Below the pieces are notes generated by a model, which had not been told where the DNA came from, made no database searches, and was given only the letters and a program-made list of their open reading frames with translations. Of a DNA stretch of 64,000 bases, positions 10,696 through 19,182 are shown piece by piece. Each line of letters starts with the position of its first letter. Position 1 is the stretch's first letter. The stretch is from an uncultured Prochlorococcus sp. (lineage in GTDB: Bacteria > Cyanobacteriota > Cyanobacteriia > PCC-6307 > Cyanobiaceae): NCBI GenBank assembly GCA_902527105.1, contig CABZNT010000002.1, forward strand, positions 1-64,000, read 5' to 3'. The position numbers were made by a program, and so were the translations under genes.

Positions 10696-11328
10696 TTACC
10701 ACCCTAAAGACTTGGATACAATTGGAAAGCATTGTTTAAAAATTGACTTGCAATTTTTAGCAATAGACTTGTGTTCTTCTTGGGTACCGTGAGCTGATCT
10801 TAAATGAATGTAATGTATCCAAGATCTGCATGATCCAGACATATAGATTCTTGTTGGAGTCGCTAATGGTAAAACAAATCTCGCACATTCTTTGGCTACC
10901 CCTTCAGCAAGTAAATCTTCATACAATTCTGAAGCAGCCTGAAAATGTAAACCAATTTTTTCATTGAATCTTTTTTTTAAATCATCAGGAAGGTCGGGGA
11001 TTGAATTTTGCCTATTTTTAAAATCTTGACGCCTCAACTCTGGCAAAGGAATATTGCCCAATTGAGAACTATCTGCATATCTCTGTGAAAATTCCTGAAA
11101 AGTAAATGATCTATGTCTTAAAATTTGTGCAGCTATTCCTCTGTTAGTTTCTATTTGTAGGGTCATAAATGACTGTTCAAAAACACTCCAATGTTCATTT
11201 TTAATGCAATAACTCAATAATTTCGAATAATCCTCATTTTCCTGATTTTTTGGATTACTAACTCTTGCAATATAAGCCATTGTTTTTTCTGCATCAGGAG
11301 TTAGCGAAATTAGCTCAACTTTACTCAT
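10696..11328 (-). CDS. thyX: FAD-dependent thymidylate synthase
   Basis: Makes dTMP from dUMP with methylene-tetrahydrofolate, FAD and NAD(P)H. The ThyX signature RHRSFTFQEFSQRYA is present near residues 72-86, with the downstream arginine/serine-rich active-site block (LPLATPTRIYMSGSCRSWIHY). The 210-residue length is normal for the family. Third gene of a compact minus-strand cluster, one base after dcd, so dUMP supply (dCTP deamination) and use are coupled in one transcript. Confidence 0.96.
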   Translation of the reverse strand: MSKVELISLTPDAEKTMAYIARVSNPKNQENEDYSKLLSYCIKNEHWSVFEQSFMTLQIETNRGIAAQILRHRSFTFQEFSQRYADSSQLGNIPLPELRRQDFKNRQNSIPDLPDDLKKRFNEKIGLHFQAASELYEDLLAEGVAKECARFVLPLATPTRIYMSGSCRSWIHYIHLRSAHGTQEEHKSIAKNCKSIFKQCFPIVSKSLGW

Positions 11329-11329
11329 T

Positions 11330-11923
11330 TTAGATCTTTGCTAGAGTTACTTTCTCTGGTTGGTTTTGATATTTACCTCTTCTATCTTCATAGGTTGTAG
11401 AACACGGATCACCTTCAAAAAAGAGTAATTGGCAAATACCCTCTTCAGCATAAATTCTGCAATCTGCACCTGAACTATTACTAAACTCTAAAGTTAGATG
11501 ACCTTCCCATCCTGCCTCTGCGGGCGTTGTATTAACAATAATTCCAAGTCGTGCGTAAGTACTTTTGCCTATACAGATTACGGTTATGTTTTCTGGCACT
11601 TTCATCTTTTCTAAAGCAACTCCTAAACCATAGGAGTGAGCAGGAAGAATAAAAAAGTCGCCATCATTATCATGGTGAAGAACAGTTTTCTCTAAATTAT
11701 TAGGATTAAACTTTTTGGGGTTCATAACAGTCCCAGGAATATGCCTGAAAATTAGAAATTCTTTTGATGAAAGTCTTAAATCATAGCCATAAGATGAACA
11801 TCCGTAACTCAAAACTGGCTTTTGTTTATTATCAGGCTCAAGATGTCTCACCAAATTTGATTGAAAGGGTTTTATCATACCTTCCGAAGCTTTTTGATTT
11901 ATCCAGAGATCATTTTTTAGCAT
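11330..11923 (-). CDS. dcd: dCTP deaminase
   Basis: Deaminates dCTP to dUTP, feeding dUMP synthesis for ThyX next door. The 197-residue protein has the trimeric dUTPase-like fold motifs GKSTYARLGIIVNTTPAEAGWEG (positions about 120-142), with the catalytic glutamate in that segment, and LLFFEGDPCSTTYEDRRGKY at the C-terminus. It lies 4 bp after the CobO-like gene and 1 bp before thyX. A bifunctional deaminase/dUTPase cannot be excluded from sequence alone. Confidence 0.95.
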   Translation of the reverse strand: MLKNDLWINQKASEGMIKPFQSNLVRHLEPDNKQKPVLSYGCSSYGYDLRLSSKEFLIFRHIPGTVMNPKKFNPNNLEKTVLHHDNDGDFFILPAHSYGLGVALEKMKVPENITVICIGKSTYARLGIIVNTTPAEAGWEGHLTLEFSNSSGADCRIYAEEGICQLLFFEGDPCSTTYEDRRGKYQNQPEKVTLAKI

Positions 11924-11927
11924 TGTT

Positions 11928-12509
11928 TTATGAGCGAAGTTCGGTAATTTGATTAGCCATTAATAAAAAATCTTTAGGTATATCTGTACCAGTAAGGATT
12001 ACATCTCCTGATATAAATCGGTTTTCAAGTGTTGAAATCAAATCATCTTTTTCGATAATTTTCATGTCAATAGCTAAAAAAATTTCATCAAGTATGATTT
12101 GGTCATTTTTCCCTGACTGTAGTTCTCTTTTACAAAAATTCCATAATTCAATAGTAGATTCATGAATAGATTTTTTTAAATTCTTATCATTTTCAATTGC
12201 TTGAGAATCATATTGATCAAAGGAATGTGATGATCTTACCCAGGTTAAGTTGCCGCATAGATTTACTGCATGATCAACTCCTTGCTTGACCCCTCCTTTC
12301 ATGAATTGTATTAGTAGTACTTTCCTACCAAGAGCAGCATTTCTTAGAGAGTCTCTAATGATGGATGTGTAGCTACCTCTATAAGAAGATTGGTAGATTT
12401 GAATTTGTCCGGATTGTGAAAATTTTTTTACGTTAACTTTGTTAGCAGTATTTGTTTTTACAACATCAAAATTACCTTTGGAATAAATATGAGATGAACT
12501 AATTACCAT
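11928..12509 (-). CDS. CobO/BtuR-family protein with degenerate P-loop
   Basis: Related to ATP:cob(I)alamin adenosyltransferase (CobO/BtuR), seen from the order of blocks: nucleotide-loop region, GRKVLLIQFMKGG, the GNLTWVR strand, DQIILDEIFLAID (Walker-B-like) and GDVILTGTDIPKDFLLMANQITELR at the C-terminus. In true CobO the loop reads like GNGKGKTTA; here residues 39-49 read YQSSYRGSYTS, with no GxxxxGK[ST]. The rest of the fold is kept, so ATP binding may be lost or changed. It heads the thyX-dcd cluster. Whether it still adenosylates cobalamin is doubtful; a repurposed role is an inference. Confidence 0.72.
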   Translation of the reverse strand: MVISSSHIYSKGNFDVVKTNTANKVNVKKFSQSGQIQIYQSSYRGSYTSIIRDSLRNAALGRKVLLIQFMKGGVKQGVDHAVNLCGNLTWVRSSHSFDQYDSQAIENDKNLKKSIHESTIELWNFCKRELQSGKNDQIILDEIFLAIDMKIIEKDDLISTLENRFISGDVILTGTDIPKDFLLMANQITELRS

Positions 12510-12646
12510 TATTTAGATTCTTTCTACATGCAGTATAATTAGAATCTAATGACACTGCATATAGTGTAATTTTACTTAAAAAAGGGTTAAGTAATTTGAA
12601 ACTGGCTGAAAAAAGCTTGTCGATAAACCGATAAGAATTAAAAATT

Positions 12647-12688
12647 GTTACTGTTGATACAAGATATTTTAGGGTGTCTCCTTAAATT
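12647..12688 (+). promoter_or_regulatory. Probable NtcA-dependent promoter of ntcA (autoregulation)
   Basis: GTT (12647-12649), 8 bases, TAC (12658-12660) matches the NtcA consensus GTAN8TAC with one mismatch. Exactly 22 bases after it, TAAATT (12683-12688) fits the TAN3T -10 element at the class II activator spacing known for NtcA promoters. Transcription would start near 12695, 14 bases before the ntcA ATG. Seen in sequence; function inferred from the consensus and spacing. Confidence 0.6.
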
Positions 12689-12708
12689 TTTTAATAGTCA
12701 AGATATTT

Positions 12709-13443
12709 ATGATACCTGCTTCACGAGGACTCAACCGCTTTAGTTCGCAACATTCCGGACAAAGTAAAATTAACTCTGTTGGAGAACGTTTTCCAATCAA
12801 TAGAACTTTAATGGAAGTTATTAAAGGTCTAGATGGTGCAAGCACAGAAATGGTTGAGAGGTCTAAAACAATATTCTTTCCTGGAGACCCTGCTGAAAGG
12901 GTTTATCTTATAAGAAGAGGAGCAGTAAGACTTTCAAGAGTTTATGAGTCAGGTGAAGAGATAACTGTTGCTCTTTTAAGAGAGAATAGTCTCTTTGGTG
13001 TTTTATCTCTTCTAACAGGCCATAGATCTGATCGTTTTTACCATGCTATAGCATTCACAAGAGTTGAAATGATAACAGCGCCTGCAAACTCTGTTTTAAG
13101 AGCTATAGAGGAAGATGCATCAGTAGGACTGTTACTTTTACAGGGACTTTCAAGTAGGATTCTGCAAACTGAAACAATGATAGAAACTCTTACACATAGA
13201 GATATGTCTTCTCGTTTAGTAAGTTTTTTAATGGTTCTTTGTAGAGACTTTGGAGTTGCAGGAGAAAAAGGTATTACTATAGATTTAAGGCTTTCTCATC
13301 AGGCAATTGCTGAAGCTATTGGTTCTACAAGAGTAACCATTACAAGATTATTGGGAGATTTAAAGGATTCCGGGCTACTTAATATTGAAAGAAAAAAGAT
13401 AACAGTATTCGATCCAATTGCTCTTGCAAAAAGATTTAATTGA
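12709..13443 (+). CDS. ntcA: Global nitrogen regulator NtcA (CRP/FNR family)
   Basis: Transcription factor that senses 2-oxoglutarate and activates nitrogen assimilation genes. The 244-residue protein has the N-terminal cyclic-nucleotide-binding-like barrel (residues about 50-140, with [20 protein letters not shown]), a long dimer helix, and a C-terminal winged helix with [21 protein letters not shown] near residues 197-217, the DNA-recognition helix almost invariant in NtcA. The upstream region contains a one-mismatch NtcA site with correct -10 spacing, consistent with autoregulation. The PipX/PII partners are not in this window. Confidence 0.98.
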   Translation: MIPASRGLNRFSSQHSGQSKINSVGERFPINRTLMEVIKGLDGASTEMVERSKTIFFPGDPAERVYLIRRGAVRLSRVYESGEEITVALLRENSLFGVLSLLTGHRSDRFYHAIAFTRVEMITAPANSVLRAIEEDASVGLLLLQGLSSRILQTETMIETLTHRDMSSRLVSFLMVLCRDFGVAGEKGITIDLRLSHQAIAEAIGSTRVTITRLLGDLKDSGLLNIERKKITVFDPIALAKRFN

Positions 13444-13482
13444 TTCATCATAAATTATGATGTACTGAGTATATGCAAAAGT

Positions 13483-14448
13483 GTGGCTTGGATTTTAATT
13501 GTTTTTTTAATATTACTAGGGGGATTAATTGCACCATTTGGGGATATTCTTGGAACAAAGATTGGTAAAGCAAGATTTAGTATCTTAAAATTAAGACCGA
13601 AAAAAACAGCGACTGTAATAACTATTATTACTGGTGGGTTTATTAGTTCAATATCAATAGGTTTATTGATTTTAGTAAGTGAAGAATTCAGACAAAGGCT
13701 TTTTGTTGATATTCCTTTTTTGCAAAAAACTTTAGATGAAAGCAAAAAGGCTTTAATCCCTTTACAGGAAGAACAAAAGGAACTTGAAGGTAAAATTATT
13801 CAAAAAGAAAAGGAGTTAAATCAGTTAAAAAATAATATTAAAGAATTTAGGAGAGGAAATGTTGTTATCAAAAGAGGACAAACTTTATTTATAGCTGAAA
13901 TCAACTCTAGCTCAAATATAAAACGAGACTTTACAAAAATCTATAATGAAGCTGATAAATTTGTTAGGAAAATTGTTATTCCAATTAATAAAGAAGCAAG
14001 AAATATTCTTTTGTGGAGACCTAGTGATATTACAAAAATTCAGACAATAGCAGATAGGGGTGGTAACTGGATTTTACTAATCAAATCAGCAACAAATGTT
14101 TTAAAAGGTGATAATTATGTTTTTGTATCTCCTGATTTATTAGAGAATAAATTTATAGTCAAAAAAGGGGAGGTTATTACAAGTTCTATTCTGGGAGAAA
14201 GTGATTTAAATCTTAAATCAATAGATTTAAAAATTAAATCATTGCTTAGAGAAACAAGGGATGAAATTAAATCAAAAGGATCACAAGTTAGTGAAATAAA
14301 AACAAATGGAAATTTTGTAAAAAAAATTAGAGACTTTCTTCAAGAAAATCAAAATATCAAATTTAAGTTAGAAGTAGTGTCTTTGAGAGATAGTAAAACT
14401 GTAGAACCCATAGTCGTTGAAATCAATATCTTAAAGATTGCATCTTAA
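13483..14448 (+). CDS. DUF3084-family membrane protein with coiled coil
   Basis: A 321-residue protein of unknown function, found mainly in cyanobacteria. Two N-terminal membrane helices (residues about 1-22 and 43-65) flank a basic loop with FGDILGTKIGKARFSILKLRPKKTA; a coiled coil follows (about 85-125, rich in E, K, Q), then a soluble domain. The GTG at 13483 is the start of the conserved WILIVFLILLGGLIAPFGD block. Downstream, the RNase H-fold gene starts at the base after its stop codon, so they are cotranscribed and probably translationally coupled. Confidence 0.82.
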   Translation: MAWILIVFLILLGGLIAPFGDILGTKIGKARFSILKLRPKKTATVITIITGGFISSISIGLLILVSEEFRQRLFVDIPFLQKTLDESKKALIPLQEEQKELEGKIIQKEKELNQLKNNIKEFRRGNVVIKRGQTLFIAEINSSSNIKRDFTKIYNEADKFVRKIVIPINKEARNILLWRPSDITKIQTIADRGGNWILLIKSATNVLKGDNYVFVSPDLLENKFIVKKGEVITSSILGESDLNLKSIDLKIKSLLRETRDEIKSKGSQVSEIKTNGNFVKKIRDFLQENQNIKFKLEVVSLRDSKTVEPIVVEINILKIAS

Positions 14449-14886
14449 ATGCCTAGAGTTATAACTATTGATCCAGGGAAAATTAAATGCGGCTTAGTAT
14501 TAGCTGAAATAAGTGAAAAAAAAGTTTATAAAGCGATTATTCTTAAAAGTGAATTACTAGGGAATTATGTCAGACATTTAATTGCCGCTGAGGACATATC
14601 ACAAATTATTATTGGCAATGGTACTACCAGTAAAGAAATTAGAGAAAAACTATATTTTTTTAAAAAAGAAATAATAACTTTTGAGGAAAAAAATACCACC
14701 TACAGGGCTAAAGCAAGATATTTCGAACTTTTTCCAATTAGTGGTTTGAAGTTTTTAATTCCTAGAGAGGTTTTTATTCTTAATAAAAACCTTGATGCGG
14801 TATCAGCGTTGATAATTTTAGAAGATTATTGCAAAACGAAGTTTACTTTGAAACAAAATATAGATTTTAAAACTTGGCTGAAATAG
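14449..14886 (+). CDS. RNase H-fold (YqgF/RuvX-like) putative nuclease
   Basis: A 145-residue protein beginning with VITIDPGKIKCGLVLAE, the first beta-strand and acidic residue of the RNase H/YqgF fold, followed by IIIGNGTTSKEI and a later LDAVSALIILEDY segment that could supply another acidic residue. It is too divergent to be the main RuvX. It is directly joined to the DUF3084 gene, an association that suggests linked function, but none is known. Could be a resolvase-like or structural relic; catalytic competence is unproven. Confidence 0.62.
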   Translation: MPRVITIDPGKIKCGLVLAEISEKKVYKAIILKSELLGNYVRHLIAAEDISQIIIGNGTTSKEIREKLYFFKKEIITFEEKNTTYRAKARYFELFPISGLKFLIPREVFILNKNLDAVSALIILEDYCKTKFTLKQNIDFKTWLK

Positions 14887-15124
14887 TGAATTTATATTCA
14901 TTCCCTGTTTCTAGTTCATAATCTTTCTTCAATAAAAATTTCAACAAGGCATTCTCAATTAATGCTCTTCCTAAAGGTGGATTTACCTTTAATAGACCTT
15001 TATTAAAGGAGTATGTAAAAGTCCATTTAAATTGACTAGCTTCTACTACCCCCTGAATTTGCTTTTTTGAGAAGCAATATTCCTTAACACTAACATTTGC
15101 AATGGTTTCAGGTTTTGAACGCAT
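14867..15124 (-). CDS. DUF3146-family protein
   Basis: An 85-residue soluble protein with alternating strands (ANVSVKEYCF, IQGVVEASQFKWTFTYSFNKGLLKVNPPLGRALIEN and YKFTISAKF). The pattern VEASQFKWTF, then PPLGRALIE, matches DUF3146, a family limited to cyanobacteria with unknown function. It converges on the RNase H-fold gene with a 20-bp overlap of 3' ends, and lies 3 bp downstream of pth on the same strand. Confidence 0.78.
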   Translation of the reverse strand: MRSKPETIANVSVKEYCFSKKQIQGVVEASQFKWTFTYSFNKGLLKVNPPLGRALIENALLKFLLKKDYELETGNEYKFTISAKF

Positions 15125-15127
15125 TTA

Positions 15128-15730
15128 TTAAGGTTGGTTTTTGTCAAAAGAATTTAATTCATTAATTATATATTCTTCTTTTTTAGTAGTTAGTTGTTCT
15201 AGGGATTTTATTACTCTCTTATACACTTTATCCAATATTGTTTTTTCTTCTAGAGAAATATTTCCTAATACATGTGAAATGGTATTGAAATTATTTTTTC
15301 CTTTTTCTAGAGGAGGTGACCCAATACCAATTCTTATTCTCTTAAAGTCTTGTGTCTGTAATTGTTCAATGATGCTTTTCAGTCCGTTATGTCCACCTGA
15401 GCTTCCTTTTTTTCTAAATCTTATTTTTCCAAGGGGAAGATCTTTATCATCGACTATTATGAAAATTTGATCTAAATTTATTTTGTACCAATCAACTATT
15501 GCTCGGACAGCATCACCACTGTTATTCATAAACGTATTTGGTAAAAATAACCTGAAATTAGAATCATTGATTTGAAATTCTGAGCAGGAACTTTTAAGCT
15601 TATCTTTTAATAAAAAATTTGAATTATATTTTTTCGAAAAATTTTCAAGCAGTAAAAAACCTATATTATGTCTACTTTTTGAGTATTTTTTACCAGGATT
15701 TCCTAATCCAATTAAAAATATTTCTTTCAT
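15128..15730 (-). CDS. pth: Peptidyl-tRNA hydrolase
   Basis: Releases peptides from peptidyl-tRNA dropped by the ribosome, recycling tRNA. The 200-residue protein has the family motifs IGLGNPGKKYSKSRHNIGF (residues about 6-24, including catalytic His), LFLPNTFMNNSGDAV, IIVDDKDLPLGKIRFRKKGSSGGHNGL and FKRIRIGIG. Preceded on the same strand by psbH and a strong terminator, followed by DUF3146. Confidence 0.96.
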   Translation of the reverse strand: MKEIFLIGLGNPGKKYSKSRHNIGFLLLENFSKKYNSNFLLKDKLKSSCSEFQINDSNFRLFLPNTFMNNSGDAVRAIVDWYKINLDQIFIIVDDKDLPLGKIRFRKKGSSGGHNGLKSIIEQLQTQDFKRIRIGIGSPPLEKGKNNFNTISHVLGNISLEEKTILDKVYKRVIKSLEQLTTKKEEYIINELNSFDKNQP

Positions 15731-15810
15731 TTTTTATTTCTAAATCTCTTTTTGTTTGAGAATTATGAATATATACAAACTATAACTAATTAATAAAAAC
15801 AAAAATTTAA

Positions 15811-15852
15811 AAAAAAAGTTATTTGGCAATTTTCACATTAACCAAATAACTT
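15811..15852 (-). terminator. Intrinsic terminator downstream of psbH
   Basis: Perfect 11-bp inverted repeat, CCAAATAACTT (15842-15852) with AAGTTATTTGG (15816-15826), loop of 15 bases. Read on the minus strand it ends in a run of nine T (15809-15817 on the plus strand are A). It lies 20 bp after the psbH stop codon, so it should end the psbH transcript before pth. Confidence 0.8.
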
Positions 15853-15872
15853 ATTGAGAAAATTTCAGAAAT

Positions 15873-16073
15873 TTAGTTTCCGTTCCAATCTACTGAGAAA
15901 CCTTGTAGTAGTAGGGATTGGTTATAGATTTGTAGAAGAATAACTAAGAAAACCAAAAGTAGTAGACCAATTACTGTCATAACAGGAACTGCTCCCCAAC
16001 CAGGTACAACTTTCCCTTGACCTGAATTGCCAATTGCTTTTAAAAGACTTCCTAATGCTGTTTTTTGACCCAT
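15873..16073 (-). CDS. psbH: Photosystem II protein PsbH
   Basis: Small thylakoid subunit of photosystem II near CP47 and the QB site, 66 residues with a single membrane helix (about 27-48). The N-terminal [29 protein letters not shown] followed by the helix and [13 protein letters not shown] is the standard cyanobacterial PsbH layout. Short and complete. Transcribed alone, away from psbN; a strong terminator follows. Confidence 0.97.
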
Positions 16074-16107
16074 GTTAAATTCACAAAATCTAGTATTATT
16101 TCGCTAT

Positions 16108-16125
16108 TGTATAAGAACTTATACA
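16108..16125. promoter_or_regulatory. Perfect 8-2-8 palindrome between psbH and psbN: back-to-back -10 elements
   Basis: TGTATAAG (16108-16115) and CTTATACA (16118-16125) form a perfect inverted repeat with an AA centre, near the middle of the 80-bp gap between the divergent psbH and psbN starts. Each half holds TATAAG, close to a -10 hexamer, one on each strand. That would give psbN a leader of about 32 bases and psbH one of about 38, with TSSs crossing over each other. It may also be a dyad operator. Promoter role is inferred from position only. Confidence 0.5.
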
Positions 16126-16153
16126 TAAATTGTTTACAAACTTAGCAAAATTG

Positions 16154-16306
16154 ATGCAAACTTTATCATCAGCTCCCGATCCTGCAGTTTCTATAGCTGT
16201 GACAATTCTGGCTTTACTTTTAGCTTTGACAGCTTTTGGTCTTTGGACTGCTTTTGGACCAAAAGCAGCAAAGCTTACTGATCCTTGGGATGATCATGAC
16301 GATTAA
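16154..16306 (+). CDS. psbN: PsbN protein
   Basis: A 50-residue membrane protein needed for photosystem II reaction centre assembly and repair, not a stable subunit. It starts MQTLSSAPDPAVSIAVTI, has one helix (residues about 12-34) and ends TDPWDDHDD. The ORF is short but fits the family from start to stop. Divergent from psbH across an 80-bp gap. Upstream of psbI, about 109 bp away. Confidence 0.95.
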   Translation: MQTLSSAPDPAVSIAVTILALLLALTAFGLWTAFGPKAAKLTDPWDDHDD

Positions 16307-16415
16307 TCTATCTTAAAAGTATTTCAAAATTTACCAAAAATACAAAAAGTAAACAATTAACCATAGTTTAATTATAAATTTAATAGGATATAAATCTGTC
16401 AGCACTAGTAATTCC

Positions 16416-16544
16416 ATGCTCGCCTTAAAAATTTCTGTTTACACTATCGTCTTTTTCTTTGTTGGAATATTTCTTTTCGGATTTTTAGCAAGTGACCCAA
16501 CAAGAACCCCAAACAGAAAAGACCTAGAAAGTCCTCAAGATTAA
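16416..16544 (+). CDS. psbI: Photosystem II reaction centre protein I
   Basis: A 42-residue single-helix subunit of photosystem II bound to D1 near CP43. The protein begins [19 protein letters not shown], the typical PsbI helix, then [15 protein letters not shown] and an acidic C-terminus. Start ATG 16416 follows a short AT-rich gap after psbN. The DUF3769 gene starts 22 bp later on the same strand. Confidence 0.95.
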
Positions 16545-16566
16545 TTTTTTTAATTGAATTATTAAA

Positions 16567-18558
16567 TTGATTTCAGGTTTACAAAAAAAAGTAATATTTT
16601 TCTCATTTATTTTTATTAATTTAATTCAGCCATCTAAATCGGTTGAATCTCCAAAAATTAATAAAGATATCAATAACAGCAATACAAAAATAACTTTATC
16701 AAAAGTATCTAATTTAGAAATTTTATCAAATTCTCTCAATAATGATCTTGATGAAGTTTCCATTAATAGAAAATCTTTAAAGAAAAAAACAGACTTACTT
16801 TTGGTTACTAAAGCCGAAAATCAACAAGAGTTAATAATACAATCGGATAAACAGTCCGAAATAAGTGATGTTATTTATGCAGAGGGCAATGTGTCTGTTT
16901 CATATAGAGGCAAACTCCTTAGAGCTGATAAATTAATATACGACAAGTTAAATAAAAAAATTGAAGCAAAAGGAAATATAACATTCATATTAGGAGATCA
17001 AATCTTTAGAGTTTCGCAACTTGAATACAGCTTTATTAGTGAAAAAGGTTATCTATTAGATGTTAAGGGCGTTATCAATACTAATACCTTGATTGATGAC
17101 ATATCTTCAAATTTCAGCTTATCAGATTCTAAAAAATTAGAAAATTTAATTGATTTAAATAAAAAGGAAGTTATAAATACTCCTGAAAATGTACAGAATT
17201 GGTCGTTTTTTACAGAAAAAATGATAATAGATGGCGATAAATGGAAAAGTAAGAAGGCTATATTTAGTAATGATTTACTTGAATTAAAACAAGTAAAATT
17301 AGCAATAAATTCATTAGAAGTTTTTCCTACTAATGAAAAACTTAAATTTAAATCCTCATTAAATTATTTAATACTTGATGAAAAAGTATCAATTCCCTTT
17401 TGGTTAGGTAGTAGAAATTTTGATTTTAAAAAGGTTCAACCTGCAAATACATGGAACTTTGGATATGAAAATTTAGATAAGGATGGGTATTTTATCGGGA
17501 GGAGAATTAACTCAATAGACATAAGTGATGATTTTGTTCTTGATTTAGAACCTCAATTCTTGATTCAACGCTCACTCAAAGGCTATACAAAAAGTTTTGT
17601 AAATAAGGGGGAATCAGTAACTTCAGATAGAGTTAAGAGAAATTCGAGTTTTGAAGATTATTTTGCTCTAAAATCCCAGATAAAAGGCACAATAAAAAAT
17701 TGGGATTTAGAAATAGAAAAGAATTTAAATTCTTTTGATTTCAATAAATTTTCAGATGCATTTAGATTTAATACTAAATTGAGTAAAGAAATTGATTTTT
17801 TAGATTCAGTATGGGAAAAAAGTTTTTATGGAGTTTATAGAGAGAGGGTTTGGAATGGTTCATTAGGTGAAGCAGAAATTTATTCTGGTTATGGTTCAAA
17901 ATTGCAAAAAGAAAATACTTGGATTACTGATGGCATCAAAAAGTCAGAATTTTTATCTCTAGGTTTGGCCAACATAACGGCTGAGGCTTTAAATACAAAA
18001 AATCTTGTAACTAACCTAAAAGGTAATTTGTTTTATTCTCTTGATCAGAAATTCCCAATTAGTATTGTAAATCCTAAAAAGAAATCTGTTGATATTTCAT
18101 ATAAGTACATTCCTGAACCAATCTCTAAAGGATTAAGTCTTAATACAAGATTAGAAGCATCATATTCTTTCTATGAAAATGGAGATCATCAAGAATATTT
18201 AGGGCTAGGTATAGGCCCAGAATTAACATTTGGTAATTTTAAAAATAAAACTTTTGACTATACTCGTATAAGTCTTTTACCTTTTTATAAATTTGATAGT
18301 GGCAAAAGTGTTTTTAAGTTTGATCATAATTATGAGGACTTCACCTTAAATATTTCTTATGATCAGCAATTATATGGACCAATTATTCTCAAAAGTTTTG
18401 GAATTTTGAACTTAACAAACGATTCAAATGATTATGGTGAATTTATAGATTCTAAAATTTCTTTAAATTGGAAAAAAAGATCCTATGAAGTTGGTATTTT
18501 TTATCAACCTCATAATCAAGCAGGGGGAATCTCTTTCAAGTTATTTGGATTTAAATAG
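16567..18558 (+). CDS. DUF3769-family outer-membrane protein, LptD/OstA-like
   Basis: A 663-residue protein with an N-terminal signal-type hydrophobic stretch (residues about 7-22), a low-complexity linker, an OstA-like domain (about 95-145: VIYAEGNVSVSYRGKLLRADKLIYD, then AKGNITFILGDQIFRVSQLEY) and a long beta-strand-rich C-terminal half with repeated aromatic strands, as in a barrel. This is the layout of the cyanobacterial DUF3769 family, the likely LPS-transport counterpart of LptD. Role in outer-membrane glycolipid export is inferred. The start is a TTG (16567), chosen because the signal stretch begins right there. Confidence 0.8.
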   Translation: MISGLQKKVIFFSFIFINLIQPSKSVESPKINKDINNSNTKITLSKVSNLEILSNSLNNDLDEVSINRKSLKKKTDLLLVTKAENQQELIIQSDKQSEISDVIYAEGNVSVSYRGKLLRADKLIYDKLNKKIEAKGNITFILGDQIFRVSQLEYSFISEKGYLLDVKGVINTNTLIDDISSNFSLSDSKKLENLIDLNKKEVINTPENVQNWSFFTEKMIIDGDKWKSKKAIFSNDLLELKQVKLAINSLEVFPTNEKLKFKSSLNYLILDEKVSIPFWLGSRNFDFKKVQPANTWNFGYENLDKDGYFIGRRINSIDISDDFVLDLEPQFLIQRSLKGYTKSFVNKGESVTSDRVKRNSSFEDYFALKSQIKGTIKNWDLEIEKNLNSFDFNKFSDAFRFNTKLSKEIDFLDSVWEKSFYGVYRERVWNGSLGEAEIYSGYGSKLQKENTWITDGIKKSEFLSLGLANITAEALNTKNLVTNLKGNLFYSLDQKFPISIVNPKKKSVDISYKYIPEPISKGLSLNTRLEASYSFYENGDHQEYLGLGIGPELTFGNFKNKTFDYTRISLLPFYKFDSGKSVFKFDHNYEDFTLNISYDQQLYGPIILKSFGILNLTNDSNDYGEFIDSKISLNWKKRSYEVGIFYQPHNQAGGISFKLFGFK

Positions 18559-19182
18559 TTAAGAATAATAAGAGTTAAATTTTATATAAGGTAATTGGTT
18601 AAATTTATTTTCTATTAAATTTTCATTGTCAAGTAGTGTTGAAGTAGCATCCCATTCTCCGGTTAAAAACATTTTTCTTGAGCTTTCTCTAATCTCAAGA
18701 TTTAAATTTAAATCTTTTGATTTTGCTAAGGATTTTTTCAGATCAATTTCTAAAAATAAAAACTGATTATCGCAATAGTTTTGCATTTCTTCTATGGATT
18801 TTTTAGGTAATGTAAAACATGGAATTCCGATTGCAATACAGTTACTGTAAAAAATATCGGCGAAACTCTCTCCTATAATTGCTTTTATACCCCATCTCAT
18901 TAGCGCTTGGGGAGCATGTTCTCTGCTGGAACCACATCCAAAATTACTATTAACAATTAGTATTGAGGCATTTTTGTTTTCCTCAAGATCAAAAGGATGC
19001 TTTCCTTTTAAAGTTTTTCTATCGTCTTCAAAAACAGATTCACCCAATGAATCAAAGTTAACACACTTTAAAAAACGCGCTGGAATTATTCGATCTGTAT
19101 CAATGTCATTACCAATCAACGGGATACATTGCCCGTTAATATTTGAAATTTTTCCAATTGGCTGGGTAAACTCTGATTTCAT
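18559..19182 (-). CDS. leuD: 3-isopropylmalate dehydratase small subunit
   Basis: Small subunit of isopropylmalate isomerase in leucine synthesis. The 207-residue protein has the GNDIDTDRIIPARFLK motif near residues 24-39 and NSNFGCGSSREHAPQAL near 77-93, which form the swivel domain and substrate loop. Its start overlaps the leuC stop by one base (19182), so the subunits are coexpressed. It converges on the DUF3769 gene with no gap. Confidence 0.97.
   Translation of the reverse strand: MKSEFTQPIGKISNINGQCIPLIGNDIDTDRIIPARFLKCVNFDSLGESVFEDDRKTLKGKHPFDLEENKNASILIVNSNFGCGSSREHAPQALMRWGIKAIIGESFADIFYSNCIAIGIPCFTLPKKSIEEMQNYCDNQFLFLEIDLKKSLAKSKDLNLNLEIRESSRKMFLTGEWDATSTLLDNENLIENKFNQLPYIKFNSYYS

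Noticed and set aside
11764..11952. Plus-strand ORF over dcd
   Set aside because: Shadow of the conserved dcd gene.
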